Of a DNA stretch of 64,000 nt, positions 34,569 to 44,735 are shown piece after piece; within the stretch, counting starts at the first letter, position 1, and each line of letters begins with the position of its first letter. Source of the DNA: Roseicyclus sp. (GTDB lineage Bacteria; Pseudomonadota; Alphaproteobacteria; Rhodobacterales; Rhodobacteraceae). The notes under the pieces are model-generated. The model saw nothing but the letters and a program-made list of their open reading frames with translations, was not told where the DNA came from and ran no database searches. A program made the position numbers and the translations under genes. The stretch is taken from positions 62,001-126,000 of the forward strand of contig NZ_JAGYJN010000005.1 in NCBI RefSeq assembly GCF_018402035.1, given 5' to 3'.

Positions 34569-37406
34569 CTATTCCGCCGCGTCCAGATAGGTCTCCAACG
34601 GCGGGCAGGTGCAGATCAGATGCCTGTCGCCATGCACGTTGTCGACCCGGTTGACGGGCGGCCAATACTTGTCGACACGGAACGCACCGGGCGGGAAACA
34701 GCCCTGTTCGCGGCTATAGGCGCGGTCCCAGTCGCGGATCAGATCCTCCATCGTGTGCGGCGCATGGCGCAGCGGGCTGGCCTCGATTGCCATGCGGCCT
34801 GCCTCGACCTCGGCGATTTCGGCGCGGATGGCCAGCATCGCGTCGCAAAAACGGTCGATCTCGGCTTGGGTTTCCGACTCGGTCGGCTCCACCATCAAGG
34901 TGCCCGCGACGGGCCAGCTCATCGTTGGCGCGTGAAAGCCGCAATCCATCAAGCGTTTGGCGATGTCATCCACGGTGACACCCGCCTCGGCAAAGGGGCG
35001 CGTATCAAGGATACATTCATGCGCCACCCGACCGCGCGCGCCCTTGAACAGCACCGGAAACGCCCCCTCCAGCCGCTTGGCGATGTAGTTGGCGTTCAAG
35101 ATCGCCACCTTGGTCGCCCGCGTGATCCCCTCACCGCCCATCAGCCGCACATAGGCATAGGAAATCGGCAAGATCGAGGCCGAACCATAGGGCGCGCCCG
35201 ACACTGGCCCCATCGCGCCCCCGGTTTCGGGATGGCCCGGCAAATAGGGGGCCAGATGCGCCTTGACCCCGATGGGCCCCATGCCGGGGCCACCACCGCC
35301 ATGCGGGATGCAAAAGGTCTTGTGCAGGTTCAAATGGCTGACATCCGCGCCCACATCGCCGGGCCGCGACAGCCCCACCATCGCGTTCAAATTCGCACCA
35401 TCGAGATAAACCTGCCCACCAAACCTGTGGGTGATCGCGCAAACCTCGCGCACCGTTTCCTCGAACACGCCATGGGTCGAGGGGTAGGTGATCATGCAGG
35501 CGGCCAGATTGTCGCCCGCCGCCTCCGCCTTGGCGCGGAAATCCTCAAGATCCACATCGCCGTTCTCGGCCACCTTCACCACGACGACCTCCATCCCGCA
35601 CATCTGGGCAGAGGCGGGATTGGTGCCATGCGCCGACACCGGGATCAGGCAGATCCGACGATGCCCTGCCCCGCGTGCCGCATGATAGGCCGCGATGGTC
35701 AAAAGCCCCGCATATTCGCCCTGCGCGCCGGAATTGGGTTGCATCGACATGGCGTCATAGCCGGTGATCTCGCACAATTTCGCCGACAGATCGGCCAGCA
35801 TCTCGGCATAGCCCTGCGCCTGATCGGCGGGGGCAAAGGGGTGCAGGCTGTTGAATTCGGGCCATGTGACCGGCATCATCTCAACCGCCGCGTTAAGCTT
35901 CATGGTGCACGAGCCTAGCGGGATCATCGCCCGATCCAGCGCCAGATCGCGGTCCGACAGGCGGCGCATATAGCGCATCATCTCCGACTCGGCCCGGTTC
36001 ATGTGAAAGATCGGATGGGTCAGGTAAGGCGTCGTGCGCAGCATCGCCTCGGGGATGGCTGGTGCCGTGACAGGTGCCACCAGCGCCACATCAAAAGCCG
36101 CGCAAACGGCGGCAAGATGCGCCTCGGTCGTGGTTTCATCGACGGAGATTCCGATCCGGTCACGCCCCACATCGCGCAGGTTGACCCCCCGCGCCACGGC
36201 GGCGGCCATGATCCGGCTTTGCCGATCACCCACGGACAGCGTCAGCGTGTCGAAAAACGCCGCCGCCTCGGGCATATATCCGCCCGCGCGCAGGCTTGCG
36301 GCCAGCCGCGCCGCCTTCAAATGCACGGCTTGCGCAATCGCGTTCAGCCCCTCCGGCCCGTGAAACACGGCATAGAAACTCGCCATCACCGCCAAAAGCG
36401 CCTGCGCCGTGCAAACGTTCGAGGTGGCTTTCTCGCGCCGGATATGCTGCTCGCGCGTTTGCAATGACAGCCGGTAAGCCTTGTGACCATGGCTGTCGAT
36501 CGAAACACCCACGATCCGCCCCGGCATGGCGCGCTTATGCGCATCGCGGCACGCCATAAAGGCCGCGTGCGGCCCGCCATAGCCCAAAGGCACGCCAAAA
36601 CGCTGCGCGCTGCCCACGGCGATATCGGCCCCCATGCTGCCCGGATCGCGGATCAGCGTCAGCGCCAAAAGATCGCTGGCGACAATGGCGATGGCCTTAT
36701 GCGCATGCAGCGCCGCGATCTGCGCGCTGGGATCGGACAGGCCACCGAATGTGCCCGGCACCTGAAAGATCGCGCCAAAAACCGCACCCGGTTCAAGCGT
36801 GACGGGATCGCCCACGATCACCTCGATGCCCAAGGGCTCGGCCCGTGTGCGCATCACCGCGATATTCTGCGGATGACAGTTCTCATCGATGAAGAACGCC
36901 CGCGCCTTGGTTTTCGCCACGCGCTCGGCCATCACCATCGCCTCGGCGCAGGCCGTCGCTTCATCCAAAAGCGAGGCATTGGCCACCTCCAGCCCGGTCA
37001 GATCGGCCACCATCGTCTGGAAGTTCAACAAGGCCTCTAGCCGGCCTTGCGCGATCTCGGGCTGATAGGGGGTATAGGCCGTGTACCAGGCCGGGTTTTC
37101 CAGCACATTGCGCTGGATCGCAGGTGGCGTATGGGTGCCATAATAGCCCTGCCCGATCATCTGAACCATCGGCTTGTTGCGGCCTGCGATGGCGCGCATA
37201 TGCGCAAGCAACTCCGCCTCCGACATCGGTGCCCAATCAAGTGCGCGTGCCTGCCTGATCGCGGCGGGCACGGTCTCATCGATCAACGCATCAAGGCTCT
37301 CGGCCCCCACCACCGCCAGCATCGCGGCCATCTCGGCGGGCGATGGGCCGATATGGCGGCGGTTGGCGAAATCGGTCGGATCATAGGCGGTCGGCGTCCA
37401 AGGCAT
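34569..37406 (-). CDS. gcvP: Glycine dehydrogenase (decarboxylating), P protein
   Basis: 945 residues, the fused long form. [17 protein letters not shown] near the start, [23 protein letters not shown] in the first half, and the PLP lysine in [19 protein letters not shown] (Lys696) in the second. It decarboxylates glycine and passes aminomethyl to lipoyl-GcvH. ATG 37406 ([13 protein letters not shown]) is chosen; the upstream in-frame extension translates a non-coding repeat. Last gene of gcvT-gcvH-gcvP, separated from gcvH by 119 bp holding that repeat. Confidence 0.96.
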   Translation of the reverse strand: MPWTPTAYDPTDFANRRHIGPSPAEMAAMLAVVGAESLDALIDETVPAAIRQARALDWAPMSEAELLAHMRAIAGRNKPMVQMIGQGYYGTHTPPAIQRNVLENPAWYTAYTPYQPEIAQGRLEALLNFQTMVADLTGLEVANASLLDEATACAEAMVMAERVAKTKARAFFIDENCHPQNIAVMRTRAEPLGIEVIVGDPVTLEPGAVFGAIFQVPGTFGGLSDPSAQIAALHAHKAIAIVASDLLALTLIRDPGSMGADIAVGSAQRFGVPLGYGGPHAAFMACRDAHKRAMPGRIVGVSIDSHGHKAYRLSLQTREQHIRREKATSNVCTAQALLAVMASFYAVFHGPEGLNAIAQAVHLKAARLAASLRAGGYMPEAAAFFDTLTLSVGDRQSRIMAAAVARGVNLRDVGRDRIGISVDETTTEAHLAAVCAAFDVALVAPVTAPAIPEAMLRTTPYLTHPIFHMNRAESEMMRYMRRLSDRDLALDRAMIPLGSCTMKLNAAVEMMPVTWPEFNSLHPFAPADQAQGYAEMLADLSAKLCEITGYDAMSMQPNSGAQGEYAGLLTIAAYHAARGAGHRRICLIPVSAHGTNPASAQMCGMEVVVVKVAENGDVDLEDFRAKAEAAGDNLAACMITYPSTHGVFEETVREVCAITHRFGGQVYLDGANLNAMVGLSRPGDVGADVSHLNLHKTFCIPHGGGGPGMGPIGVKAHLAPYLPGHPETGGAMGPVSGAPYGSASILPISYAYVRLMGGEGITRATKVAILNANYIAKRLEGAFPVLFKGARGRVAHECILDTRPFAEAGVTVDDIAKRLMDCGFHAPTMSWPVAGTLMVEPTESETQAEIDRFCDAMLAIRAEIAEVEAGRMAIEASPLRHAPHTMEDLIRDWDRAYSREQGCFPPGAFRVDKYWPPVNRVDNVHGDRHLICTCPPLETYLDAAE

Positions 37407-37450
37407 GTTGATGGTCCTATCAGGGCGCGCAGGGGCCGGGGCTCCCCTGC

Positions 37451-37516
37451 TTCTCTGTTTCAAAAATATCCCGGGGGAGGCGCGGCCCAAAGGCCGCGAC
37501 GGGGGCAGAGCCCCCC
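37451..37516 (-). repeat. Single GGGGGC/CCCCCGG repeat inside the gcv operon
   Basis: On the minus strand GGGGGGCTCTGCCCCC is followed by the hairpin CGCGGCC-TTTG-GGCCGCG and CTCCCCCGGGATATTTT, the same order of parts as the element at 868-1040. It sits between gcvH and gcvP, where its hairpins could set relative expression. Confidence 0.8.
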
Positions 37517-37525
37517 AGATCGGCG

Positions 37526-37888
37526 TCACTCGCCGATATGCTCCTTGTATTCATCCTCATCCATGAACTCATCGAGTGCTGCGTCATCCTCGATCTTGAT
37601 CTTGAAAAACCACGCCGCCCCAGTGGGGTCGTCGTTGACGAGGGCTGGGTTTTCGACCAAGGCCGCGTTGATCTCGACGATCTCGCCATCGAGCGGTGCC
37701 ACGATGTCCGAGGCCGCCTTGACGCTCTCGATCACCACGATCTCATCACCGCGCGCGACCTGCGTTTCCAGTTCGGGCAGTTCGACAAATACCACATCGC
37801 CCAGTTGCGTGGCGGCGTATTCGGTAATGCCCACGGTGACGATATCGCCATCGAGGCTCAGCCATTCATGATCTTCTGTGTACTTCAT
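37526..37888 (-). CDS. gcvH: Glycine cleavage H protein
   Basis: 120 residues. [31 protein letters not shown] is canonical, and the lipoylated lysine is Lys57 in IESVKAASD. It shuttles the aminomethyl group between GcvP, GcvT and the L protein. It starts 24 bases after gcvT. Confidence 0.97.
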   Translation of the reverse strand: MKYTEDHEWLSLDGDIVTVGITEYAATQLGDVVFVELPELETQVARGDEIVVIESVKAASDIVAPLDGEIVEINAALVENPALVNDDPTGAAWFFKIKIEDDAALDEFMDEDEYKEHIGE

Positions 37889-37912
37889 GTGATCCTCATC
37901 TGGAGGGGTTGA

Positions 37913-39031
37913 TCAGCGTTTGTAGCCAGTGGAAACAAAAGGCAGCGGCACTTGCTGCAAGGCAAGCCGTTTGCCGCGCAGCTCGCCATAAAGCGTTGCA
38001 TCAGTGGGCGTATTGGCTGCGATCAGGCCAAGGGCGATAGGGCCACCCAGCGAGGGACCAAAACCACCCGATGTGATCGTGCCAATCGCATCGCCCCCGA
38101 CAGCCTCGGCAAAAAGCGCCACGGCTGCGCGCATCGGCGCGCGCCCGTCAGGGCGCAGGCCCACACGGCGGCGCGGTGCGCCATGGGCCAATTGTTCAAG
38201 AATGATGGCCGCCCCCGGAAAACCGCCCGCGCGCAGGCCACCCGCGCGCCGCGCGCGCCCGATGGACCAAGCTTGGCCCGCCTCAACAGGCGTGATCGCC
38301 GCGTCCATCTCTTGGCCGTAAAGCGGCAATCCCGCCTCCAGTCGCAAGCTATCGCGTGCGCCAAGCCCGATGGGCGCGACGCGCGCATCGGCGAGAAGCG
38401 CGCGGGCAAACACCTCGGCTTGGGCCAGGGGGACCGAGATCTCGAACCCATCCTCGCCCGTATAGCCAGACCGCGAGATCCATAAATCCGCGCCCTGCCA
38501 GCGCATCACCGCCACATCCATGAACCGCATCGCGGCCACGCCCGGCACAAGGGCTGACAACGCCGCCGCCGCCTCTGGGCCTTGCAGGGCCAAAAGCGCG
38601 CGGTCGCTCACCGCTTCGACGCCTGCGATATGGGCACGCAGATGCGCCAGATCATGCGCATGGCGCGCGGCATTGACGACCAAGACCACATCGCCCGCCC
38701 GATGGGCGACCATCAGATCATCCAGCACACCGCCCTGGTCATTGGTGAAAACGCCATAGCGCTGCCGCCCCTCGGGCAGGTCCAAAAGATCGGCGGGGAT
38801 CAGCGCCTCAAGCCCTTCCAAGGCGCTTTTGGGCAGGCGCAGTTGGCCCATATGGCTGACATCGAAAAGCCCGGCATGGGCGCGTGTCCAAAGATGCTCG
38901 GCCATCACACCTTTCGGGTATTGCACAGGCATGGACCAGCCCGCGAAGGGCACGCATTTGGCCCCCAATTCGGCATGAAGCCCTGCCAGCGGTAACGCGG
39001 TCAGCAGTGGCGCTGTTGCATCTTCGGCCAT
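37913..39031 (-). CDS. gcvT: Glycine cleavage T protein (aminomethyltransferase)
   Basis: 372 residues. FAGWSMPVQYPKGVMAEH, FDVSHMGQLRL, and RSGYTGEDGFEISVP with RDSLRLEAGLPLYGQ are GcvT signatures; the folate-binding region is intact. It releases ammonia and transfers the methylene group to tetrahydrofolate. Directly downstream of a tandem glycine riboswitch; GGGG seven bases before ATG 39031 is the ribosome site. Confidence 0.96.
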   Translation of the reverse strand: MAEDATAPLLTALPLAGLHAELGAKCVPFAGWSMPVQYPKGVMAEHLWTRAHAGLFDVSHMGQLRLPKSALEGLEALIPADLLDLPEGRQRYGVFTNDQGGVLDDLMVAHRAGDVVLVVNAARHAHDLAHLRAHIAGVEAVSDRALLALQGPEAAAALSALVPGVAAMRFMDVAVMRWQGADLWISRSGYTGEDGFEISVPLAQAEVFARALLADARVAPIGLGARDSLRLEAGLPLYGQEMDAAITPVEAGQAWSIGRARRAGGLRAGGFPGAAIILEQLAHGAPRRRVGLRPDGRAPMRAAVALFAEAVGGDAIGTITSGGFGPSLGGPIALGLIAANTPTDATLYGELRGKRLALQQVPLPFVSTGYKR

Positions 39032-39100
39032 AAATCCCCAGCCCGTTCATGGGCGCATGCGCCCGGCATCGTTGATCACGGCCCAAGGCCGCAGTTGCGA

Positions 39101-39262
39101 CGCCCCCTCTGTCCTTTCGCCTGAGATCGTTATCCCTTCGGCGGATGCAGTTTGCGCATCACTCTCCAGAGTTTTGGTGCCGGCACAGGTCCTTTTGCCT
39201 GAGAGTTTACCGGGGCGGTTGCTCCTTCGGCCCTGACCCTTGCGGATCAGCGTCTCCCTGTA
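39101..39262 (-). ncRNA. Tandem glycine riboswitch
   Basis: Two aptamers are visible on the minus strand. The first has CAGGGAGACG, GCCGAAGGAGCAA and AACTCTCAGGCAAAAGGACC; the second has TCTGGAGAGTG, GCCGAAGGGATAA and ATCTCAGGCGAAAGGACAGA. These are the conserved cores of gcvT riboswitches, here upstream of gcvTHP, which such RNAs switch on when glycine is high. The palindrome GGGCGCATGCGCCC at 39051-39064, between aptamer and ATG, may be part of the expression platform; no U-run follows, so control may be translational. Confidence 0.95.
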
Positions 39263-39343
39263 TCGACGTGGCCAAAATATCAGGCTTGCGAAAGCCCGCA
39301 AGGGGCCTTGTGCATCTGCGGCACTTTCGTCATCAAAACCGAC

Positions 39344-39904
39344 ATGACCACAGGCAGTGATCCTTATTTCTTCGGCTATGGCAGCTTGGTGAACCGGGCC
39401 ACGCACGCTTATCGCGATGCGGCACCCGCCCGCGTCACCGGCTGGGCGCGGATCTGGCAGGCGACATCGATCCGTCAAATCGCCTATCTCTCGGTGATCG
39501 CCGCGCCGGGGGTCATGATCGATGGCTTGATCGCCGCTGTGCCGGGGGGCGATTGGGCAGCGCTGGATCAGCGCGAACATGCCTATGACCGCCATGATCT
39601 GCGCAATGTCGCCCATGACCACCCGACAGCAGGCCGGATCATGATCTATCAGGTCGCGCCGTGCCATATCGCGCCCGAGGGCAGCCATCCGATCCTGCTC
39701 AGTTACCTCGACACAGTCGTACAGGGTTTCTTGCGCGAATTCGGCGAAGCGGGTGCTGCGCGGTTTTTCGAGACGACGCGCGGATGGGCGGCGGGCATCC
39801 AAGATGATCGGGACGCGCCGCTTTACCCGCGCGCGCAACCAACGACCCTTCGCGAACGGGCCATCGTCGACGCGGCCCTGCGCGATCTGGGCATCGATGC
39901 GTAG
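39344..39904 (+). CDS. Gamma-glutamylcyclotransferase-like (ChaC/GGCT fold) protein
   Basis: 186 residues. YFFGYGSLVNRATH is the substrate loop YGSL of the GGCT fold, and VPGGDWAALDQREHAYDRHDL contains the catalytic Glu (residue after QR). ChaC proteins degrade glutathione to 5-oxoproline and Cys-Gly; other GGCT-fold members act on gamma-glutamylamines. ATG 39344 lacks a clear ribosome site; TTG 39308 has AAGGGG before it and is an alternative adding 12 residues. Divergent from the gcv riboswitch. Confidence 0.75.
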   Translation: MTTGSDPYFFGYGSLVNRATHAYRDAAPARVTGWARIWQATSIRQIAYLSVIAAPGVMIDGLIAAVPGGDWAALDQREHAYDRHDLRNVAHDHPTAGRIMIYQVAPCHIAPEGSHPILLSYLDTVVQGFLREFGEAGAARFFETTRGWAAGIQDDRDAPLYPRAQPTTLRERAIVDAALRDLGIDA

Positions 39905-39961
39905 GGTGCGCCTACGGGCGCACCATTGACGGGCAGAGGTGCGCCGAGGGGCGCACCCTAC
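39901..39961. repeat. Nested inverted repeat between ChaC-like gene and gltX
   Basis: GTAGGGTGCGCC (39901-39912) pairs perfectly with GGCGCACCCTAC (39950-39961). Inside, each arm also forms its own hairpin: GGTGCGCC-TAC-GGGCGCACC and GGTGCGCC-GAGG-GGCGCACC. The stop of the upstream gene lies in the left arm. Probably a bidirectional terminator made from a mobile-looking palindrome. Confidence 0.65.
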
Positions 39962-39970
39962 CCAAACAGA

Positions 39971-41296
39971 TCAAAGCGTCGGTTTTTTCTGCAACAGCCG
40001 CATCACATCGGCCATTTCCGGGCCTTTGTCTTGGCCCGTCACAGCCTTGCGCAGCGGCATGAACAAGGTCTTGCCCTTGCGGCCCGTGGCCTCTTTCACC
40101 GCGTTGGTCCAATTGGCCCAAGTCTCGCCGTCATAGGGCGGGTCGGGCAGCATGCCAAAGGCCTGCATGATGAAATCGCGGTCTTCGGCCGCGACCACGG
40201 GTGCTGCCCCGTCGCGGAAAAGCGCCCACCAAGGGGCAAGATCGGCCTTGGTGGTGATATTGGCGCGCGCCACCTCCCAGAAATCGGCGGCAAGCGCCTC
40301 GGGCACGCCAAGCGCCGCGATCTCGCCCGCGACATCCGCAAGGGGCGTCTCTTGCAAGATGCGCGCGGTCAGCGGGTAAAGATCGTTCTCATCGAACTTG
40401 GTGGGCGCCGCGCCGAATTGCGACAGATCGAAACCATCGGCCAATTCGTCAATCGCGCCCGCCAAAACCACCGGCTGCGACGAGCCAAGCCGCGCCATCA
40501 AGCTCAACAGCGCCATAGGCGCAATGCCCGCCGCGCGCAGATCGCGCAAGGATAGTGTGCCAAGACGCTTGGACAGCGCCTCGCCCTGAGGGCCGGTCAA
40601 GAGCGAATGATGCGCGAAACTTGGGTGGCCCGCGCCAAGGGCGGCCATGATCTGGATCTGCGTCGCGGTATTTGTCACATGGTCCGAGCCGCGCACCACA
40701 TGGGTCACGCCCATGTCGATGTCATCAACCACCGAGGCCAGCGTGTAAAGCACCTGACCATCGGCGCGGATCAAGACCGGGTCCGAGACCGAGCCCGCAT
40801 CGATAGACAGCGGGCCAAGGATGCCATCCTCCCATTCGATCCGTTCTTGATCGAGTTTGAAGCGCCACACACCCGCGCCGCGCTCCGTGCGCATGCGCGC
40901 CTGCTCATCGGCCGAAAGGTTCAAGGCCGCGCGGTCATAGACCGGCGGAAGACCCATGTTCAGCTGCTTCTTGCGCTTAAGATCAAGCTCGGTTGGCGTT
41001 TCCCACGCCTCGTAGAAACGGCCAGCCGCGCGCAGTTGATCGGCGGCTTCACTGTAGCGGTCCAGCCGATCGGACTGCCGCTCGATCCGGTCCCAGGTCA
41101 GGCCCAGCCATTCCAGATCTTCTTGGATTGCGTCCGCATATTCCTGTTTCGACCGCTCGGGGTCGGTATCGTCGAGGCGCAAGATGAACTGCCCGCCCGC
41201 CTTTTTCGCGATCAGGTGATTAAACAGCGCCGTGCGTAGGTTGCCGACATGGAGAAAGCCGGTGGGCGAAGGCGCGAAACGGGTCGTGACGGTCAT
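39971..41296 (-). CDS. gltX: Glutamyl-tRNA synthetase
   Basis: 441 residues. FAPSPTGFLHVGNLRTALFN (HIGH-like HVGN) and EALSKRLG (KMSKS counterpart) mark a class I GluRS; ILRLDDTDPERSKQEY is the Glu-binding region. ATG 41296 begins MTVTTRFAPSPTG; the upstream extension is rejected. Charges tRNA-Glu. At 441 residues it is slightly shorter than the E. coli enzyme (about 470); many alphaproteobacteria carry two GltX copies. Confidence 0.95.
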   Translation of the reverse strand: MTVTTRFAPSPTGFLHVGNLRTALFNHLIAKKAGGQFILRLDDTDPERSKQEYADAIQEDLEWLGLTWDRIERQSDRLDRYSEAADQLRAAGRFYEAWETPTELDLKRKKQLNMGLPPVYDRAALNLSADEQARMRTERGAGVWRFKLDQERIEWEDGILGPLSIDAGSVSDPVLIRADGQVLYTLASVVDDIDMGVTHVVRGSDHVTNTATQIQIMAALGAGHPSFAHHSLLTGPQGEALSKRLGTLSLRDLRAAGIAPMALLSLMARLGSSQPVVLAGAIDELADGFDLSQFGAAPTKFDENDLYPLTARILQETPLADVAGEIAALGVPEALAADFWEVARANITTKADLAPWWALFRDGAAPVVAAEDRDFIMQAFGMLPDPPYDGETWANWTNAVKEATGRKGKTLFMPLRKAVTGQDKGPEMADVMRLLQKKPTL

Positions 41297-41361
41297 GATG
41301 TGGCCTTTTTCAACACGCGGTCGGTCTTTCAGATCGGGGCGGAATTGTCCATATCGGGGGC

Positions 41362-41778
41362 ATGACCGCAAACACGCCACATCACGATCTGATCGCCCCC
41401 GGCCTTGATGTCTTTGAAGCGCTGGCCGATGCCGCGTTGGCGGGGTTGCCCGCGCCCTATGGTGCGGCGGCGCGCCAGATCGCGCTCAGGATCGTGGACT
41501 TTGCCCCTGATGACATCCTTGACGGGATGGAGATTGCCGATCCTTTCGAGCTGACCGGGCTTTACGAAGGTATCCCGCTGACCGAGAAATCGGTGATGGA
41601 CCAGCCGATGGGGCCGGATGTGATCTGGCTGTTTCGTCGCCCGATCCTTGATGAATGGGCGGATCGCGGCAATGTCAGCTTGGGCGCGTTGGTGGCCCAT
41701 GTGCTGATCCATGAGTTGGCGCATCATTTCGGTTGGTCGGATGATGATATTGCGCGCATCGATCCCTGGTGGGAATGA
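41362..41778 (+). CDS. Zincin-like metallopeptidase family protein
   Basis: 138 residues with a clear HExxH zinc site (VLIHELAHHFGWSDDDIARID) near the C-terminus, in the arrangement of the bacterial metallopeptidase family often labelled DUF1025/Zincin_1. GVSLGALVAHVLIHELAHHFG is typical. Cytoplasmic; substrate unknown. Divergent from gltX, 65 bases apart. Confidence 0.85.
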   Translation: MTANTPHHDLIAPGLDVFEALADAALAGLPAPYGAAARQIALRIVDFAPDDILDGMEIADPFELTGLYEGIPLTEKSVMDQPMGPDVIWLFRRPILDEWADRGNVSLGALVAHVLIHELAHHFGWSDDDIARIDPWWE

Positions 41779-41784
41779 CCGCAA

Positions 41785-41818
41785 ACAAAAAGGCCGCGCA
41801 GGATGCACCCGCGCGGCC
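41785..41818 (-). terminator. Intrinsic terminator of wrbA
   Basis: Minus strand: GGCCGCGC, 11-nt loop, GCGCGGCC, then TTTTTG. Located 22 bases past the wrbA stop and also close to the end of the convergent metallopeptidase gene. Confidence 0.85.
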
Positions 41819-41840
41819 CTCATGGTGCAATCAAGCAAGA

Positions 41841-42431
41841 TCAGGCAAGCTTGGCGGCCATTTCGACAAGGCGCTTGGCCTGATGGGCAATCGCGGCCTC
41901 GGCTTCGGGTGTGATTTTGCCTGCAACAGCGACCGTGCCGTAAGGGTTGCCGCCCGCGGCAAAGATCGACGGGTCGGTATAGCCCGGCGTCACGATGACC
42001 GCACCCCAATGCATGAATGTGGTGTAAAGACCGATCAAGGTCGTCTCCATCCCGCCATGCAGGTTCTGCGCCGAGGTCATGGCGCTGACCGCTTTGTTGG
42101 CCAATGCGCCCGAGAACCACTGACCACCAAGGCTGTCGATGAAAGCGCGCAGCTGGCTTGCCACCGTGCCAAAGCGGGTCGGGGCAGAGAAGAGATAGGC
42201 ATTGGCCCATTCCATATCGGCGGGGCTCGCCACGGGAATATCGGCGGATTTATCGGCCTGTGCCTTCCACGCATCTTGAGAGGCCACAACCTCGGCGGGG
42301 GCGGTTTCGGCCACGCGCAGCACGCGCACCTCGGCGCCGGCGGCGCGGGCGGCTTCGGCGGCAATCTCTGCCATGCGGTGATTGGTGCCGTAGGTCGAGT
42401 AATAGACGATGGCGAGTTTGACGTTAGACAT
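41841..42431 (-). CDS. wrbA: NAD(P)H:quinone oxidoreductase WrbA
   Basis: 196 residues of flavodoxin-like fold. [18 protein letters not shown] binds [34 protein letters not shown] and [18 protein letters not shown] are WrbA signatures. It reduces quinones by two electrons, protecting against redox cycling. ATG 42431 has GGAGC upstream; a longer frame is not supported. Confidence 0.94.
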   Translation of the reverse strand: MSNVKLAIVYYSTYGTNHRMAEIAAEAARAAGAEVRVLRVAETAPAEVVASQDAWKAQADKSADIPVASPADMEWANAYLFSAPTRFGTVASQLRAFIDSLGGQWFSGALANKAVSAMTSAQNLHGGMETTLIGLYTTFMHWGAVIVTPGYTDPSIFAAGGNPYGTVAVAGKITPEAEAAIAHQAKRLVEMAAKLA

Positions 42432-42553
42432 GAGAAAAGCTCCGTGAACGCGGGTGACTTGATGATATCCACATGCGCGCAGCCGCGCCTTTGCACAATT
42501 CCACGCCAATGCAATCCATCGGTGCATCGGCGCACAGCGAGAGGGCTTGTCTT

Positions 42554-43105
42554 TCACCGAAACGGCGCGCCGTGGCACCAGACGGTCAGCGAATGGCGTT
42601 CGCCCACTGTCACCGGCGTGACGCGGTGCAGCACGAAAGCGGGAAAAAGCGTCGCCACACCGCGTGCGCGGTCGGCGCTGATGATCCCCGCTCCGGGCAT
42701 CACCTCGAGATCGCCGCCGCGATAGGCATCGGGTTCGGACAGCTGCACCACGATGGTCAGCTTGCGCCGTTCGGCCAAGCGCCCCTCACCCACATCCGAA
42801 TGCCAGCCGAAATGCCCCTCGCGCTCGGCCCCGTAACGGGCCACCTGCGCGCTTTCGGCAAAATCGGTGATATCGAAATCGAAGACATCGCGATTGGCCA
42901 CGCGCACGATCTCGATGATGCGGTCCATGACCCAAGATGTCCCCTCGACATCATCGAGCCAGACCAGATCGGCGCGGCGCAGGTTATGATCGCGGGCTTG
43001 GCGCACAAGGCCCGCATCACGGCTGGGGGTGGTGGCGATGGTATCGAGAAGGCGTGCGCAATCGGCACCGGAAAAGGCGTCGCTCACGGACTGAACGGCG
43101 ATCAT
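42554..43105 (-). CDS. 2-oxoglutarate/Fe(II)-dependent oxygenase
   Basis: 183 residues of jelly-roll fold. Iron ligands are HSD in [12 protein letters not shown] and the distal His in FVLHRVTPV, with the 2OG-binding Arg in GERHSLTVW. Similar to prolyl-hydroxylase-like (PKHD/PiuC-type) enzymes. ATG 43105 has TGGAG upstream. Substrate unknown. Confidence 0.85.
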   Translation of the reverse strand: MIAVQSVSDAFSGADCARLLDTIATTPSRDAGLVRQARDHNLRRADLVWLDDVEGTSWVMDRIIEIVRVANRDVFDFDITDFAESAQVARYGAEREGHFGWHSDVGEGRLAERRKLTIVVQLSEPDAYRGGDLEVMPGAGIISADRARGVATLFPAFVLHRVTPVTVGERHSLTVWCHGAPFR

Positions 43106-43205
43106 ATCTGTCACTCCAGAAAACAGCACGCGCGCCCCGCAGATCAATGTCGGTCGCCATGCCAGATGCGCAGATGGGCCGCTTTACGGCTTGCGTCAAG
43201 CCAAG

Positions 43206-44735
43206 CTAGACGCGGTCTCCGCGTTCAAGACGGGCCAAGAACGCATCGGCGCTATCCAATGTCGCTTGCCGCTTGTCATCGGACATCTTCATCCATGTGC
43301 GATACATCTGCGCCATCCGGGGGTTGCGGCCAAAGCGGTCGCGGTGACGATGCAGGAACGCCCAATAAAGATAGTTGAAAGGACAGGCTTTCTCGCCCGT
43401 TTTCTCCCCGATCTCATAGGCGCAGTGCTTGCAGTGATCCGACATCTTGTTGATGTAATTGCCGCCCGAGACATAGGGCTTGGACCCCACGATGCCGCCA
43501 TCGGCGAATTGGCTCATCCCGATGACATTGGGGGCCTCGACCCATTCATAGGCATCGGCATAGACGGCCAGATACCATTCATGGACCTGATAGGGGTCAA
43601 TCCCTGCGAGAAGGGCGAAATTGCCCGTCACCATCAGGCGTTGGATATGGTGGGCATAGGCCTCATCCCGCGTTTGTTCGATGGCGCGCGACATGCAGCG
43701 CATGCTTGTCTCGCCCGACCAGTAAAAGCCGGGCAAGGCGCGGTCATGGCCGAGTGTGTTCATGCGGGTGTAGCCGGGGCCTTGGCGGAAATAGATGCCG
43801 CGCATGAATTCGCGCCAGCCGATGATCTGGCGGATGAACCCCTCGACGGCGTTCAGCGGCGCCTGATTGGCCCTGTGGGCCGCTTCTGCGGCCTCACAGA
43901 CCTCGCGCCAACCCAAAAGGCCCGCGTTAAGATACATCGAGATGACGGAATGATAGAGGAAGCGATTTCCATCCAGCATCGCATCCTGAAAATCGCCAAA
44001 GCGCGGTAGGGCATGGGCAATGAAATGATCGAGTGCCTTGCGCGCACCCGCCCGGTCGGTGGCAAACCAGAAGGGGGCAAGCGTGCCGAAGTTTTCGGCA
44101 AATCGGTCAGCCACCAGCGCCAGAACCTCTTCGGTCACGGCGTCGGGCTCAAACCGCAGCGGGCCGTCAAAGCCGATCTCGCCCGGCGCGGGTTTGCGGT
44201 TGTCATGGTCATAGTTCCATTTGCCGCCCGCAGGCTGATCGCCCTCCATCAAAAGGCCCGTCTTGCGGCGCATCTCGCGGTAGAACCATTCCATGCGGAG
44301 TTCTTTGCGCCCCTCGGCCCATTGGTCGAATTCGGCATGGGAACAGAGGAACCTGTCATCGGGAAACTGGTGGACCGGGATAGGGCACTCTTCCAGTGCG
44401 GCGATCAGGCGGAATTCGCCGGGTTCGGTGGCCAGAACCTCTGTCGCGCCGGTCTCCGAGGCGCGGCGGATCAATTCGCCGGGGATAGTGTGGGTATTCT
44501 CCGGATCATCAAGCCGCGTGTAGGCCACGCGCCACCCCTGCCCCTCCAGCCGGATGGCGAATTTGCGCATCGCGGCGAAAAGAAAAGCGATCTTCTTGGG
44601 GTGATGGGGGACATAGGACGCCTCGCCCATCACCTCGGCCATGACGATGATGTCGCGCGCCGGATCGCCCTCGCGCAGGGCGGACAGATCGTCGGAAAGC
44701 TGATCGCCCAAGATCAGGATCAGGCGGGCTACCAT
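43206..44735 (-). CDS. FeS-type bacterial photolyase/cryptochrome (PhrB/CryB)
   Basis: 509 residues. LILILGDQLSDDLSAL at the start and EGFIRQIIGWREFMRGIYF mid-protein match the FeS-BCP branch. Cysteines 435, 438 and 451 (DHCKHC...KACPFNYLYW), plus one near residue 347 (SMRCMSRAIEQ), have the spacing of the [4Fe-4S] ligands of Agrobacterium PhrB. Members repair (6-4) photoproducts with FAD and a lumazine antenna; Rhodobacter CryB also affects light-dependent gene expression. ATG 44735 lies 4 bases before the SDR stop codon, giving a 7-bp overlap with that gene. Confidence 0.93.
   Translation of the reverse strand: MVARLILILGDQLSDDLSALREGDPARDIIVMAEVMGEASYVPHHPKKIAFLFAAMRKFAIRLEGQGWRVAYTRLDDPENTHTIPGELIRRASETGATEVLATEPGEFRLIAALEECPIPVHQFPDDRFLCSHAEFDQWAEGRKELRMEWFYREMRRKTGLLMEGDQPAGGKWNYDHDNRKPAPGEIGFDGPLRFEPDAVTEEVLALVADRFAENFGTLAPFWFATDRAGARKALDHFIAHALPRFGDFQDAMLDGNRFLYHSVISMYLNAGLLGWREVCEAAEAAHRANQAPLNAVEGFIRQIIGWREFMRGIYFRQGPGYTRMNTLGHDRALPGFYWSGETSMRCMSRAIEQTRDEAYAHHIQRLMVTGNFALLAGIDPYQVHEWYLAVYADAYEWVEAPNVIGMSQFADGGIVGSKPYVSGGNYINKMSDHCKHCAYEIGEKTGEKACPFNYLYWAFLHRHRDRFGRNPRMAQMYRTWMKMSDDKRQATLDSADAFLARLERGDRV

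Noticed and set aside
34500-35918. A 472-codon plus-strand frame opposite gcvP
   Set aside because: Antisense to the well-conserved gcvP gene with His/Arg-rich composition typical of reverse frames.
37407-37529. N-terminal extension of gcvP
   Set aside because: The extra residues translate a palindromic intergenic repeat and are absent from the family.
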